Of a DNA stretch of 64,000 bases, positions 1 through 7,579 are shown piece by piece. Origin of the DNA: Variovorax paradoxus (lineage in GTDB: Bacteria; Pseudomonadota; Gammaproteobacteria; Burkholderiales; Burkholderiaceae_C); NCBI RefSeq assembly GCF_029919115.1, contig NZ_CP123990.1, positions 1,116,001 through 1,180,000 of the forward strand, given 5' to 3'. The notes beneath the pieces were generated by a model. That model had not been told where the DNA came from. It worked only from the letters and a program-made list of their open reading frames with translations, and ran no database searches. Numbering within the stretch: the stretch's first letter is position 1; every line of letters starts with the position of its first letter. The translations under genes were made by a program, and so were the position numbers.

Positions 1-22
1 ATCTCCGTTTCATAATCACGGC

Positions 23-754
23 ATGACAGATAACGTGAATGCCGATCCGGCGGAACTCGCCAAGTTTTCGGAACTTGCCCATCGCTGGTGGGATTTGGAC
101 AGCGAATTCCGTCCGCTCCACGAAATCAATCCGCTTCGGCTGGAATGGATTGACGGTATTGCGCCGATTTCACAGCGCAAAGTGCTTGATATCGGCTGCG
201 GCGGAGGAATCCTTGCCGATTCGATGGCCCGAAAAGGCGCTGATGTGTTGGGCATCGACTTGGCGAGCAAAGCACTCAAGGTTGCCAAGCTGCATGCGCT
301 TGAGGCCGAAACGAAGGGCGTCAAATACCGCGAAATCAGCGCCGAAGCATTGGCCGCGGAGCAACCGGGCAGTTTCGACGTCGTGACCTGCATGGAAATG
401 CTCGAACATGTGCCAGAGCCGGCTTCGATCGTTCAGGCCTGCGCCACCTTGGTCAAACCCGGCGGCTGGGTGTTCTTTTCGACCATCAACCGCAGCCTGA
501 AGTCTTTCATGCTGGCAATCGTCGGCGCCGAGTATGTTCTGGGCATGTTGCCGCGTGGCACGCACGAGTATGCAAAACTGATCCGTCCCAGCGAACTCGC
601 AGCCCATTGCCGCGCCGCCGGGCTCGACCTGCGGCATACGAGGGGCATGGAGCACAACCCGCTGACCCGGCGCTACTGGCTCAGTGGCGACACCAGCGTC
701 AACTATATGTTCGCAACGCAAAAACCGGCTTCGATAGCAGGATCCCAGGCGTGA
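23..754 (+). CDS. ubiG: 3-demethylubiquinone 3-O-methyltransferase
   Basis: This 243-residue protein catalyses the two O-methylation steps of ubiquinone biosynthesis. It is a class I SAM methyltransferase: motif I (VLDIGCGGGILA, about residues 54-65) binds SAM and is followed by the acidic GIDLAS motif and the CMEMLEHV segment typical of UbiG. The N-terminal segment ending in WWDLDSEFRPLHEINPLR is a family signature. Length matches the family. The stop overlaps the GTG start of gph, so the two are translationally coupled host genes. The first 22 bases of the window hold only part of its upstream region. Confidence 0.95.
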   Translation: MTDNVNADPAELAKFSELAHRWWDLDSEFRPLHEINPLRLEWIDGIAPISQRKVLDIGCGGGILADSMARKGADVLGIDLASKALKVAKLHALEAETKGVKYREISAEALAAEQPGSFDVVTCMEMLEHVPEPASIVQACATLVKPGGWVFFSTINRSLKSFMLAIVGAEYVLGMLPRGTHEYAKLIRPSELAAHCRAAGLDLRHTRGMEHNPLTRRYWLSGDTSVNYMFATQKPASIAGSQA

Positions 755-1419
755 CGGGGCCAGCAGTGCAAGCCGTGCTGTTCGATCTGGACGGCACCCT
801 GATCGACAGCGCGCCCGATCTGGGCGCAGCGGCCGACAAGATGCGCACCGATCGCGGCCTGGAGTCGTACCCGCTGGAGCGTTACCGCTACATGGCGGGC
901 GCCGGTGCGCGGGGCATGCTCGGTGTGGCCTTCGGCATCACACCCGATGCGCCGGAATTTCCGCAGCTGAGGGAGGAGTTCTTCGTTGCCTACGAAAACC
1001 GCATGCTGCTCAACACGCACGTGTTCGACGGCGTGCAGGCGCTCATCGACGCCATCCGCGCGCGCGGGCTGGCGTGGGGCGTGGTTACCAACAAATCGGC
1101 CCGCTTTACCGATCCGCTGACCCGCGCCATCCCCCTTTTTGGCAGCGCCGGTGCCATTGTGAGCGGCGACACGACGCCGTTCTCCAAGCCGCATCCCGAG
1201 CCCTTGCATGAAGCGGCGCGGCGGCTTGGAATTCCATCCGGCGCCTGCATCTATGTTGGAGACGACGAGCGCGACATCATCGCGGGCCGTGCTGCCGGCA
1301 TGAAAACCGTGGCGGCAACCTACGGCTACATGGGGCCGCAAGCCGACGCCACCCTCTGGGAAGCGGACGCCGCAATTTCTTCGCCCATGGAGCTCTTGCA
1401 GTTTCTCAACCCGGCCTAA
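751..1419 (+). CDS. gph: phosphoglycolate phosphatase (HAD hydrolase)
   Basis: This 222-residue HAD-superfamily phosphatase is predicted to hydrolyse 2-phosphoglycolate formed in DNA repair or metabolism. Motif I (FDLDGTLIDSAPDLG) supplies the nucleophilic Asp, VVTNKS is motif II, the Lys in SKPHPEPL is motif III, and VGDDERD is motif IV. The GTG start was chosen because its GTGA overlaps the ubiG stop and places the HAD motif near the N terminus, as in the family. The ssrA promoter lies inside its 3' end. It could be a related HAD phosphatase, but the ubiG-gph pairing supports Gph. Confidence 0.88.
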   Translation: MTGPAVQAVLFDLDGTLIDSAPDLGAAADKMRTDRGLESYPLERYRYMAGAGARGMLGVAFGITPDAPEFPQLREEFFVAYENRMLLNTHVFDGVQALIDAIRARGLAWGVVTNKSARFTDPLTRAIPLFGSAGAIVSGDTTPFSKPHPEPLHEAARRLGIPSGACIYVGDDERDIIAGRAAGMKTVAATYGYMGPQADATLWEADAAISSPMELLQFLNPA

Positions 1420-1422
1420 AAT
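1396..1422 (+). promoter_or_regulatory. putative sigma-70 promoter of ssrA
   Basis: TTGCAG (1396-1401) and TAAAAT (1417-1422) lie just upstream of the tmRNA 5' end, with a short 15-base spacer. The -10 box is close to consensus and overlaps the gph stop region. The assignment is by position and motif only. Confidence 0.5.
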
Positions 1423-1431
1423 AGCTTCCTT

Positions 1432-1816
1432 GGGGCTGCACTGGTTTCGACGTGGGTTCGGAGTCGCAGCGGGGCATGTCGAGCTGAATGCGCTCGTAAA
1501 ACAGATTCAAACAAACTAACTGCAAACGACGAACGTTTCGCACTCGCTGCTTAATTGCCAGTGAGCCTTGCAACAGTTGGCCGATGGGCTGGGCAAGGGG
1601 GTCTGGAGCAATCCTGACCTCCCGGCTGCAAGGATAATTACATGGGCTGGCTCCGATCCGGGTACCTTGGGTCGGGGCGAGAAAATAGGGTACTGGCGTC
1701 CGGTTTAGCGTGTGACTGCGCGACTCCGGAAGCGAGACTTAAATCAGATCACTAAACATGTAGAACTGCGCGATGAAGGCTTGCGGACGGGGGTTCAAAT
1801 CCCCCCAGCTCCACCA
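1432..1816 (+). ncRNA. ssrA: tmRNA (transfer-messenger RNA)
   Basis: tmRNA rescues ribosomes stalled on broken mRNAs by adding a degradation tag. The 5' GGGGCTG pairs with the 3' CAGCTCC to form the tRNA-like acceptor stem, with a GGTTTCGACG-like 5' block typical of tmRNA and a T-arm ending in CCA at 1814-1816. The tag reading frame runs from the resume codon GCA at 1522 to TAA at 1552-1554 and encodes ANDERFALAA, the form usual in Comamonadaceae and related betaproteobacteria. The last about 28 bases belong to the prophage attachment core. The mature 3' end is therefore supplied by phage DNA but is identical in sequence, so the RNA should be functional. Confidence 0.96.
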
Positions 1817-1817
1817 T
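1789..1817 (+). repeat. attL core (29-bp direct repeat with attR)
   Basis: This 29-base segment of the ssrA T-arm and acceptor strand, ending CTCCACCAT, is repeated exactly at 41607-41635. The flanking bases differ (C at 1788 and A at 1818, against T and T on the right), which defines the core. Integration at the 3' end of ssrA is a classic tyrosine-recombinase target. Confidence 0.95.
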
Positions 1818-1894
1818 ATTCCAAGGGCTAGGTCCAATAAAATCAAGGACTTAGGGTAAGAGGCTCCGTCCTCTACCGTCCCTTTCCGTCTCAC

Positions 1895-1912
1895 GATTCA
1901 CACGTTTTTCAC
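1895..1912 (+). repeat. integrase arm-type site, left
   Basis: GATTCACACGTTTTTCAC at this position matches GATTCACTCGTTTTTCAC at 41530-41547 in 17 of 18 bases, in the same orientation. It lies 78 bases from the attL core and overlaps the integrase stop codon. Paired repeats flanking the core inside the prophage are what arm-binding sites of lambda-type integrases look like. The role is inferred. Confidence 0.65.
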
Positions 1913-3111
1913 TCGCGTTTCGCACCTGAATCGCACGTGTCGTCGATCTCGGGCAGGCCTGGCAGACACTGCCGGCCGTAGCGAAGTGCAGGGCGGTCGA
2001 AGCCCAACTCCGCACCCTGTTCGACCCAGCGGCCATAGTGCCGGATCACCATCTCGGTTGATTCGTGGCCTAAGAGCTTGGCGATGTACGCCGGGTTCTC
2101 TCCTTGGCTCAGCAGATGGCTTGCAAAAGTGTGCCTCATTTGATAGGGGTTGCGATAGCGCGCCTTGACCCGCTTGCAGGTGCGCTGCCACAGCCTCAGC
2201 AGCGACTGATCGGTCCATTCCCCTTCCGTGCGGGGATTTAGGAACACCCGGCCCTGGGCAGCTTCGACGGCTGCGAGCTGCGCCTGCAAGGCCTGGCGCG
2301 CCGCCAGCAACAAGGGGATGGTGCGGACCCCCGCTTTCGTCTTTGTTCCCTTCTCCTGTCCATCGACCACCGCCTTGTCGATGCGGACCGTCTTGGCCAC
2401 GAGATCAACGTCCGGCCAGGTGATGGCGATCAACTCGCTGGTACGGACCCCGGAGAACGCCCAGAACTGGAACGCGTGCCGTTCGGCGTCCCGCATCGAG
2501 GTGAGCAGGGTAAGCAGTTCCTCCATGGTGTACGGGTCCGGCGCGTAGTCCGTCGAGAGCGTGTCCCGCGGCAGGATCCTCGCGATCTTCAGACGGTCCA
2601 ACGGGTTGAACGCGATGGCCTCATCGGCCACCGCCTCGGAGAGCGCATTCCGGAGTGGAAGCAGCAGATTGCTCATCCGTTTCCGTGTGACGTGCTGCAG
2701 GGCAATCCAATCGCGCAATGTGCCGGCGCTCAGGGACCCGACCTGCAGGTCCCCGAACTGCGGGATCAGAACGTTGTCGATGGCCTTGCGGTAGCCATTC
2801 CATGTGCTCGGCTGCAACGAGGCTTTCGAACGTGTCTTGTAGCCCTCCAGAAGCTCCTTCACGCTGGTCGTCTTGCCGGCGCCGTGGCCGAAGATCCGGC
2901 AGCGTGGTGAGGTGGGAAAATATTCGTCGTACCGGAACAGCCCGCGTTCGATCTTGCCGAGGATTTCGGCGCGCAATCGCTCGGCGTAGAGCAGGTTCGG
3001 GCGCGTGCCTGGCAGATCGACGATCTCCCGGCACTGGACCCCTTTAAAGCTGAACGCAAGGCGGATGACTTCCTTCTTCTTGCGCTTGATGACGGTGATG
3101 CCAACGCTCAC
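1909..3111 (-). CDS. int: tyrosine-recombinase integrase
   Basis: This 400-residue site-specific recombinase integrates and excises the prophage at ssrA. An N-terminal arm-binding region (about 1-85) and a core-binding SAM-like domain (about 85-175) precede the catalytic domain. R223 (FSGVRTSEL), R326 (YQMRHTFAS), H349 (LLGHES) and Y359 (RHYGRW) fit the catalytic set. The usual first His of the HxxR box is Tyr323, as in many phage integrases. The ATGA junction couples it to the excisionase-like gene upstream. It is the last gene of the leftward operon and is transcribed toward ssrA. Confidence 0.95.
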   Translation of the reverse strand: MSVGITVIKRKKKEVIRLAFSFKGVQCREIVDLPGTRPNLLYAERLRAEILGKIERGLFRYDEYFPTSPRCRIFGHGAGKTTSVKELLEGYKTRSKASLQPSTWNGYRKAIDNVLIPQFGDLQVGSLSAGTLRDWIALQHVTRKRMSNLLLPLRNALSEAVADEAIAFNPLDRLKIARILPRDTLSTDYAPDPYTMEELLTLLTSMRDAERHAFQFWAFSGVRTSELIAITWPDVDLVAKTVRIDKAVVDGQEKGTKTKAGVRTIPLLLAARQALQAQLAAVEAAQGRVFLNPRTEGEWTDQSLLRLWQRTCKRVKARYRNPYQMRHTFASHLLSQGENPAYIAKLLGHESTEMVIRHYGRWVEQGAELGFDRPALRYGRQCLPGLPEIDDTCDSGAKRE

Positions 3112-3335
3112 GCTCGAGCCTTCTTCCGCGGCACCTCGACGGGCCGGCCTGCCGCCCAGGCGTTCACGGCGCCAACGTTGACCCAGAGCTGTTTGCTGCC
3201 GACCGGCTGCCGGACGTGCACGTCGCGCAGCCAGTGCCCGCTGCGGACCCGCTTATCCACTGCATCGGCCGTCTCGCCGAACAGCTCGCAGTAGCGATTC
3301 ATCGGAACCCATTCGAGGGCGATTGAGGCCGTCAT
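3108..3335 (-). CDS. excisionase-like DNA-binding protein
   Basis: This 75-residue basic protein sits immediately upstream of integrase with an ATGA overlap, the usual place for an excisionase. The region MNRYCELFGETADAVDKRVRSGHW resembles a winged-helix/MerR-type helix-turn-helix of Xis proteins: a short helix, a turn and a recognition helix followed by a Trp. The C-terminal tail is rich in Arg and Lys. Assignment rests on position, size and the helix pattern. Direct evidence of excision function is absent. Confidence 0.7.
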   Translation of the reverse strand: MTASIALEWVPMNRYCELFGETADAVDKRVRSGHWLRDVHVRQPVGSKQLWVNVGAVNAWAAGRPVEVPRKKARA

Positions 3336-3781
3336 GCGGTAACTCCCATGCGCGCGGCCTCAGCGAGCCCATCAGCGCGTTCGTTGCCAACGTGTCCGGC
3401 GTGGCCCTTGACCCAGCGCACCTCGTGCTGACGCTGGCGCGCGATCACCATCACTTGCCAGAGATCGGCGTTCATCACGTCGCAGATCTTCTTGGTGGTT
3501 TTGTCCTTGCGCGTCCAGCCGTTGCGTTGCCACTTGGCGGACCACAGATTGAGGCCATCGACCACATAGCGGCTGTCGCTGTGCAGCACGGCCGGGCGGT
3601 CGCCAAGCCACAGCAGGGCGCGCAGCATGGCTGTTTGCTCCATGCGGTTGCTCGAGGTGAGGCCATCAGCCTTGCCGCTGAAGGTGCACAACTCGCGGCC
3701 GTTCTCGTACACGACGAAGCTCCAGCCGCCATGGGCGCTCGGGTTGGGCCAGCACGACCCATCGGTGTAGATCTCGATCAT
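3332..3781 (-). CDS. rnhA: ribonuclease H type 1 (phage-encoded)
   Basis: This 149-residue RNase H I cleaves RNA in RNA-DNA hybrids. The catalytic residues are visible: D7 (IYTDGSC), E48 (NRMEQTA), D69 (HSDSRYV) and D137 (GNERAD), with the conserved WVKGHAGH histidine segment. It is full length. It is co-translated with the excisionase-like gene (ATGA overlap) inside the integrase operon, which is an unusual place for rnhA. It may act in phage replication or in removing R-loops formed by convergent transcription. Those roles are inference. Confidence 0.93.
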   Translation of the reverse strand: MIEIYTDGSCWPNPSAHGGWSFVVYENGRELCTFSGKADGLTSSNRMEQTAMLRALLWLGDRPAVLHSDSRYVVDGLNLWSAKWQRNGWTRKDKTTKKICDVMNADLWQVMVIARQRQHEVRWVKGHAGHVGNERADGLAEAARMGVTA

Positions 3782-4440
3782 GCGAGGCTCCGAATCGAGA
3801 AGCCGATTTCCCGGCGAGCGCCGGCACCAGACACGAGGCGAAGGTGGCTCAATGCGCCGGACTTCGCCCGCACTTCATGCGCGGGGTAGAAGAACTCTTT
3901 CCCGCTTTCATGGATGCGGCATGTGTAGCCGGGGATGTATTCGGTCCGGTTGTCTCCATCGACAAATTCGCCGTCCTCCACAGAAACGCGGCGCAGCTTG
4001 AACTCGCCAGTGACCGTGGCCGCCCGACCGTTGGCGAAAACCTCTGCGCCAGGCAGCAACGCGGCGCTGGCTTTGTAGTCCATCGCTCGCACTGCGTCGA
4101 ACCCTGGATCTTTCTTCGGTGTGGCTCGAGCCAGTTCTTCGACCGCTTGCCTGCGCGCTTCCACGCGGCGGGCGCGCTCGGCGTCCGCAATGCCTTTCGT
4201 CACGATCAGGGAAGTTGCATGCCGAGATACCTGCATCCAACGATCATCGTGTTTGCCCTTGAAGCGCCGGCCATCAACCTTCACGCCGTCAACGAAGGTC
4301 TGAGAGGTATTGGTCGGAATGTGGTCGGCGGTGATAACGCCCGCTGCGATCAGGGCGTCGGGCTTGCCCTGGTAGCGGTCGCCGCTCACGCCTGCATCGA
4401 AGGCGATGCCGGGAGCCTGGTTGTTCTTGGGTTCACGCAT
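3778..4440 (-). CDS. hypothetical phage protein (220 aa)
   Basis: I do not recognise this protein. It is soluble and highly charged, with an Arg/Glu-rich helix around residues 85-105 (ADAERARRVEARRQAVEELA) and a beta-rich C-terminal half containing GDNRTEYIPGYTCRIHESG, which might be a small SH3-like or zinc-independent fold. It overlaps rnhA by ATGA and the upstream gene by 8 bases, so it belongs to the leftward operon headed by the Arc-like gene. No signal peptide or membrane segment is seen. Confidence 0.75.
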   Translation of the reverse strand: MREPKNNQAPGIAFDAGVSGDRYQGKPDALIAAGVITADHIPTNTSQTFVDGVKVDGRRFKGKHDDRWMQVSRHATSLIVTKGIADAERARRVEARRQAVEELARATPKKDPGFDAVRAMDYKASAALLPGAEVFANGRAATVTGEFKLRRVSVEDGEFVDGDNRTEYIPGYTCRIHESGKEFFYPAHEVRAKSGALSHLRLVSGAGARREIGFSIRSLA

Positions 4441-4930
4441 TTTGCTGCCCCCAGTGCGCCTGAACGCCTGCGTTGGTCTGGTCGATGCACTCTTGTGCAG
4501 CGCTCAGGTAGTCAACGATGTACTGATCGCTGAAAGCGTCGTACTCGAAGCCTCCCGCGAAGCCGATCCGCTCCAGCAGCGCGACGATGGCCTGCGCTTC
4601 GAAGATCCGGGGGCGCACCTCGTCGGGTAGCTTGCCCTCAATTTCGGTGATTTCGTTGTAGGCCCTGGTCAGCTGGTGGTCCGCGTGCTGCACCAGACCC
4701 ATGATCATTTCGCTCGTGGCACGGCCGCGCACGTCATCAAGCGAGCTTTGCCCGCTGAACACATGGATCAACATCGAGAGCATCGATCCTGCATGCGCAA
4801 GGTGGCTCGTGATGGCGTCCATTTGGTGGACTGCGAGCGCGGCGGGAAGATCTTGCTTCAACACCTCAGGTGCCCTGACCTGGCGCGCCTCGGCGCCCCT
4901 GCGGGTGGTTCTTTCGGCAAGGGCTTCCAT
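4433..4930 (-). CDS. hypothetical phage protein (165 aa)
   Basis: The start at 4930 was chosen because TAATG overlaps the stop of the upstream gene and a GGGGGTGA ribosome site precedes it. The longer open frame upstream reads through the neighbour. The product is mostly helical, with a central run rich in Ile, Leu, Met and His (VHQMDAITSHLAHAGSMLSM). Its C-terminal region (residues around 125-165) discusses like aromatic-acidic helices of regulatory proteins. The neighbour at 4930-5766 has a similar helical character, so the two may be distant paralogues or partners. The function is unknown. Confidence 0.75.
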   Translation of the reverse strand: MEALAERTTRRGAEARQVRAPEVLKQDLPAALAVHQMDAITSHLAHAGSMLSMLIHVFSGQSSLDDVRGRATSEMIMGLVQHADHQLTRAYNEITEIEGKLPDEVRPRIFEAQAIVALLERIGFAGGFEYDAFSDQYIVDYLSAAQECIDQTNAGVQAHWGQQNA

Positions 4931-5766
4931 TAGTTCACCCCCACGATAGCGTCGTCGAGGGAGGTCTTGGCCAATTCCAAGAGACGCAGCGCACCGTGCA
5001 ACGCAACATCGTCGTGTTCCCGAAGCGTCACTTCGAGTACGGCGATGGCGCTCGCAAAAGGGGCCGAGGCGTCTTCGCACATTTCCAAGTCGCGGGCGTA
5101 GACGCCTGCGCCGAGTTCGTTATGCGCGTACTCAACCACGCGCAAGGCACCATAGAGCAGTTCGGAATCTACGGCGTGCAGGCGCGCTCGGATGATGGCG
5201 ATCACCTCGCCGGCCATGCAGTAGGAGTTGTCTTCGATCCTGGAGGCCTGAAAGAGCGCGCTCTTCTCTTCGTCGGTCTGCCCTTCTTGGAGAGGCAGCG
5301 CCTTCACAGCGTCGTTCACCGGATCGAGAGCCTCTAGAGAGGCGTCCAACAGTTCAAACGCGCCTTCGAGCGGGTGCTGCAAGATGGTCCCTTCGGCGAG
5401 CTTGACCGCGGCATGGATGCACGCCATAGGCACAAACAAGCTCTCGTAGAGGCGCCCGGCGTCTTCTTGCGTGAGGTCTTCACGCTGGATGGTGTGCAGG
5501 GGCGCGACCATCACCGAATGGCAGATGTGATCGAGCAGCTTTTCGATGTATTCGCCGCTTCCAGCTGCATCGAAGGCCATCTCAAGCTGGCGGTCTGCTT
5601 CGACCATCCAGCGGCGAATGTCCGAGATGGCGACTAAGGGGGCTTGGGGCTCGTTCTCGATTGGCGCGCGGGCCTTGTCGGGTGTAGAGGTCCGGGGCTT
5701 GGTGACAGCCGTTACCGCTTCAGTGACAGCTGTTGCGGCCCTACGTGAGTGGGTGTTAGCATTCAT
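4930..5766 (-). CDS. hypothetical phage protein (278 aa)
   Basis: The start at 5766 begins MNANTHSRR and overlaps the end of the Arc-like gene by 11 bases. The open frame extends further upstream, but that part overlaps the regulator. Residues 1-55 are low complexity with repeated AVTEAVTAVTK, and the remainder is helical and acidic, with many Glu, Asp and Ala and pairs of Cys (HICHS, CMAGE). No catalytic motif is recognised. Its tight coupling to both neighbours places it in the integration/excision operon. The function is unknown. Confidence 0.72.
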   Translation of the reverse strand: MNANTHSRRAATAVTEAVTAVTKPRTSTPDKARAPIENEPQAPLVAISDIRRWMVEADRQLEMAFDAAGSGEYIEKLLDHICHSVMVAPLHTIQREDLTQEDAGRLYESLFVPMACIHAAVKLAEGTILQHPLEGAFELLDASLEALDPVNDAVKALPLQEGQTDEEKSALFQASRIEDNSYCMAGEVIAIIRARLHAVDSELLYGALRVVEYAHNELGAGVYARDLEMCEDASAPFASAIAVLEVTLREHDDVALHGALRLLELAKTSLDDAIVGVN

Positions 5767-6004
5767 GTCGTGTTCCGTCTTCTTTGCTAGGGGTCGATTC
5801 ACATGAAGGGGCCACCGTTGGCGCGGTGTGCCCCTTCGCCTTTTCTGCCTCCGCAATTCCGTTGGCGCGGGATTGCTGAAGGCGTGAAACCAGTTCCTTG
5901 TTGAGCGATCTGAGGTTCTGGCCGGCCTGCTTGCGCAGGACATCAGCCAATTCCTTTGGGATCCGCAATGTCAGCCGTAGGTGGCCATCCGGGGGGAGTG
6001 ACAT
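5756..6004 (-). CDS. Arc/Mnt-type ribbon-helix-helix regulator (82 aa)
   Basis: Residues 8-45 (HLRLTLRIPKELADVLRKQA, then a second helix NKELVSRLQQ) form an Arc-like ribbon-helix-helix: a beta strand that contacts the major groove followed by two helices. The start at 6004 removes a long antisense-like extension and leaves the strand near the N terminus, as in Arc. It is the first gene of the leftward integrase operon and faces a second RHH gene across a repeat-rich gap, so it probably regulates its own operon. No clear ribosome site precedes the start. Confidence 0.85.
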   Translation of the reverse strand: MSLPPDGHLRLTLRIPKELADVLRKQAGQNLRSLNKELVSRLQQSRANGIAEAEKAKGHTAPTVAPSCESTPSKEDGTRHEC

Positions 6005-6010
6005 AAAAAT

Positions 6011-6080
6011 GGTGTCAGAGGCTGCATTCTGAAAGTGACACCGCAATGGTGTCAAGAGGTGTGACACTGTTTTGGTGTAA
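6011..6080. promoter_or_regulatory. operator array between divergent RHH genes (five GGTGTCA half-sites)
   Basis: Half-sites lie at 6011-6017 (GGTGTCA), 6036-6042 (TGACACC, inverted), 6048-6054 (GGTGTCA), 6062-6068 (TGACACT, inverted) and 6074-6080 (GGTGTAA). They occupy almost the whole 85-base gap between the two Arc-like genes. Alternating orientation and regular spacing suit cooperative binding of ribbon-helix-helix dimers. Binding is inferred, not shown. Confidence 0.7.
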
Positions 6081-6089
6081 ATTGTCTGC

Positions 6090-6677
6090 ATGGAAGACGA
6101 AGACCGATACACACGCATCACCTTGCGAATTCCCAAGGATCTGCATACCCAACTTTCGGACGAAGCTGATCGAACGTCCAAGAGCCTTAATGCTGAGATC
6201 GTTGACCGCCTCAGTCGAACGTTCCAAGGGGATGACACGGCAAAGCTGATGCGGAGCAACACTGTGCTGCTTCGTGCGCTTGCTGATTTCGTCCTGCTCC
6301 GGCACAAGCATCCAGAAGTCATGGTCACCATGGAGGAACCGATTCTTTCGATGGCACAAGCCGTGAAGGAGACGAAGGACGACACGCTGATCATGAAGAG
6401 CGCAGAGCCCGGTTACCTGGGGTACATAGATGCCTTGGTCCAGGTCTTGGAGCAAGTGACTGAACAGCTCGGCCCTGGATGGGCAAAGAAAATTCCGGAG
6501 GGCCTCGGCACTCCATCGACGGGCATTGATCGTTCTGAAGGCTTTCCTGCCGGCCTCGGATCTCCTTCCGAGAGCCCGCCTGGAGGTGTTCCCGCAGGCC
6601 TTGGATCCCCCTCTGAGAGCAGCCAGCCGAAACGGAAGACCAGCTCCATTCGCGGGATCAAGCCGAAGAGAGGGTAA
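6090..6677 (+). CDS. Arc-type ribbon-helix-helix protein with C-terminal extension
   Basis: Residues 5-48 (YTRITLRIPKDLHTQLSDEA, then a second helix SLNAEIVDRLSRTF) form an Arc-like DNA-binding domain closely parallel to the divergent 82-residue regulator. A helical middle region follows. The last about 50 residues contain three near-repeats of P-x-GLG-(S/T)-P-S, ending in a basic tail. It is 195 residues, far longer than Arc or Mnt. The ATG at 6090 lies directly after the operator array without an obvious ribosome site, so a leaderless transcript is possible. It may act as the antagonist or partner of the divergent regulator. Confidence 0.82.
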   Translation: MEDEDRYTRITLRIPKDLHTQLSDEADRTSKSLNAEIVDRLSRTFQGDDTAKLMRSNTVLLRALADFVLLRHKHPEVMVTMEEPILSMAQAVKETKDDTLIMKSAEPGYLGYIDALVQVLEQVTEQLGPGWAKKIPEGLGTPSTGIDRSEGFPAGLGSPSESPPGGVPAGLGSPSESSQPKRKTSSIRGIKPKRG

Positions 6678-6766
6678 TTGGACAGGGCCCAACAATTTGC
6701 GTGCTTCAAGTTGGTGTTGCATGCCTCCAAGCCTAGGAGCTTGCGCCGGCAAAAGCGATGAACTAA

Positions 6767-6799
6767 CAGGCAACTTTCGAGTGACTTGAAAGTTGCCTG
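6767..6799. terminator. perfect 12-bp inverted repeat between convergent genes
   Basis: CAGGCAACTTTC (6767-6778) and GAAAGTTGCCTG (6788-6799) pair perfectly around a 9-base loop. It lies between the rightward RHH gene and the leftward lipoprotein gene. There is no T-run on either side, so it may be a bidirectional transcript-end or RNA-stabilising hairpin rather than a classical intrinsic terminator. Confidence 0.5.
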
Positions 6800-6886
6800 C
6801 AATTCGGCTCATGCCCACCTCTATACGGCGCATAGGGCGAGCGCCAGCAGAAATAGTGGGAAGGACAGCGTTGATGGCGAGGTGCT

Positions 6887-7576
6887 TCACTTGCCGCACT
6901 CCGGTGCCACCTGGTCGAGTGCGCGCACGAGTTGCTCCACAAGCTGCGCCGAACCCTTTTGCAGCGGATGCACGTCATCCGACATATCAGACGCATCGAT
7001 GACCACCGAGCGCCAGTCCGCGAACGTGGCGCCGTATTCCGTGGCCAACGCCTTCGCGATAGCGTTGTAGGCGTCCGCGTTCACCAGCGGCACGCGCTGC
7101 GGCGGTAGACCCGTGATGACAACGACCTTGCCGAGCGCCTTGGTGCGGTCCAACAGGAGGCGCATCGCAGCTTCGTAGGGGTAGGAGTTGCCGGCGTCGT
7201 TCACACCGAACTCGATCACCACGATGCGCGAGGCAATCGACTCGTTCACGAAGACTGGTGCTCGTGCGTGGGCGCTGTTGCCTATTACGGACTTGTCCGT
7301 GACCACGTAGGCGGGACGCATGCGCTTGATGCCTGCGGCAGGCACCTCGGCGATGGTGGTGAACAGCGACAGCCCACCGCTTGCTATGGAGTCGCCTTCG
7401 AGCTGCAGCGTGCAATCAACCGTTGGCGCGGCTGGTGCTGCTGGAGCTGAAGGGATGCCGACGATGGGCAGTGCGACACCGCCAGAACTGCCGCCACCAC
7501 CGCCGCCGCAACCTGCGCAGAGGCAGGCTACGGCGACGGCTGAAAAAGTGGCCGCGTGGGCCGGGTAAATGTTCAC
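6887..7576 (-). CDS. SGNH/GDSL hydrolase lipoprotein (lysogenic-conversion candidate)
   Basis: This is a 229-residue predicted lipoprotein esterase. The signal segment ends near C23 and is followed by a poly-Gly linker, as in many Burkholderiales lipoproteins, though the lipobox (C-A-G-C) has Cys instead of Leu at -3. The SGNH motifs are present: G61-D62-S63 (nucleophile), G124-V-N126-D127, and D200-D-V-H203. It is probably exported to the envelope, where it could deacylate or modify a surface lipid or polysaccharide. It lies between the integration operon and CI and is transcribed in CI's direction, a common place for genes expressed in lysogens. The start is GTG. Confidence 0.82.
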   Translation of the reverse strand: MNIYPAHAATFSAVAVACLCAGCGGGGGGSSGGVALPIVGIPSAPAAPAAPTVDCTLQLEGDSIASGGLSLFTTIAEVPAAGIKRMRPAYVVTDKSVIGNSAHARAPVFVNESIASRIVVIEFGVNDAGNSYPYEAAMRLLLDRTKALGKVVVITGLPPQRVPLVNADAYNAIAKALATEYGATFADWRSVVIDASDMSDDVHPLQKGSAQLVEQLVRALDQVAPECGK

Positions 7577-7579
7577 GTT

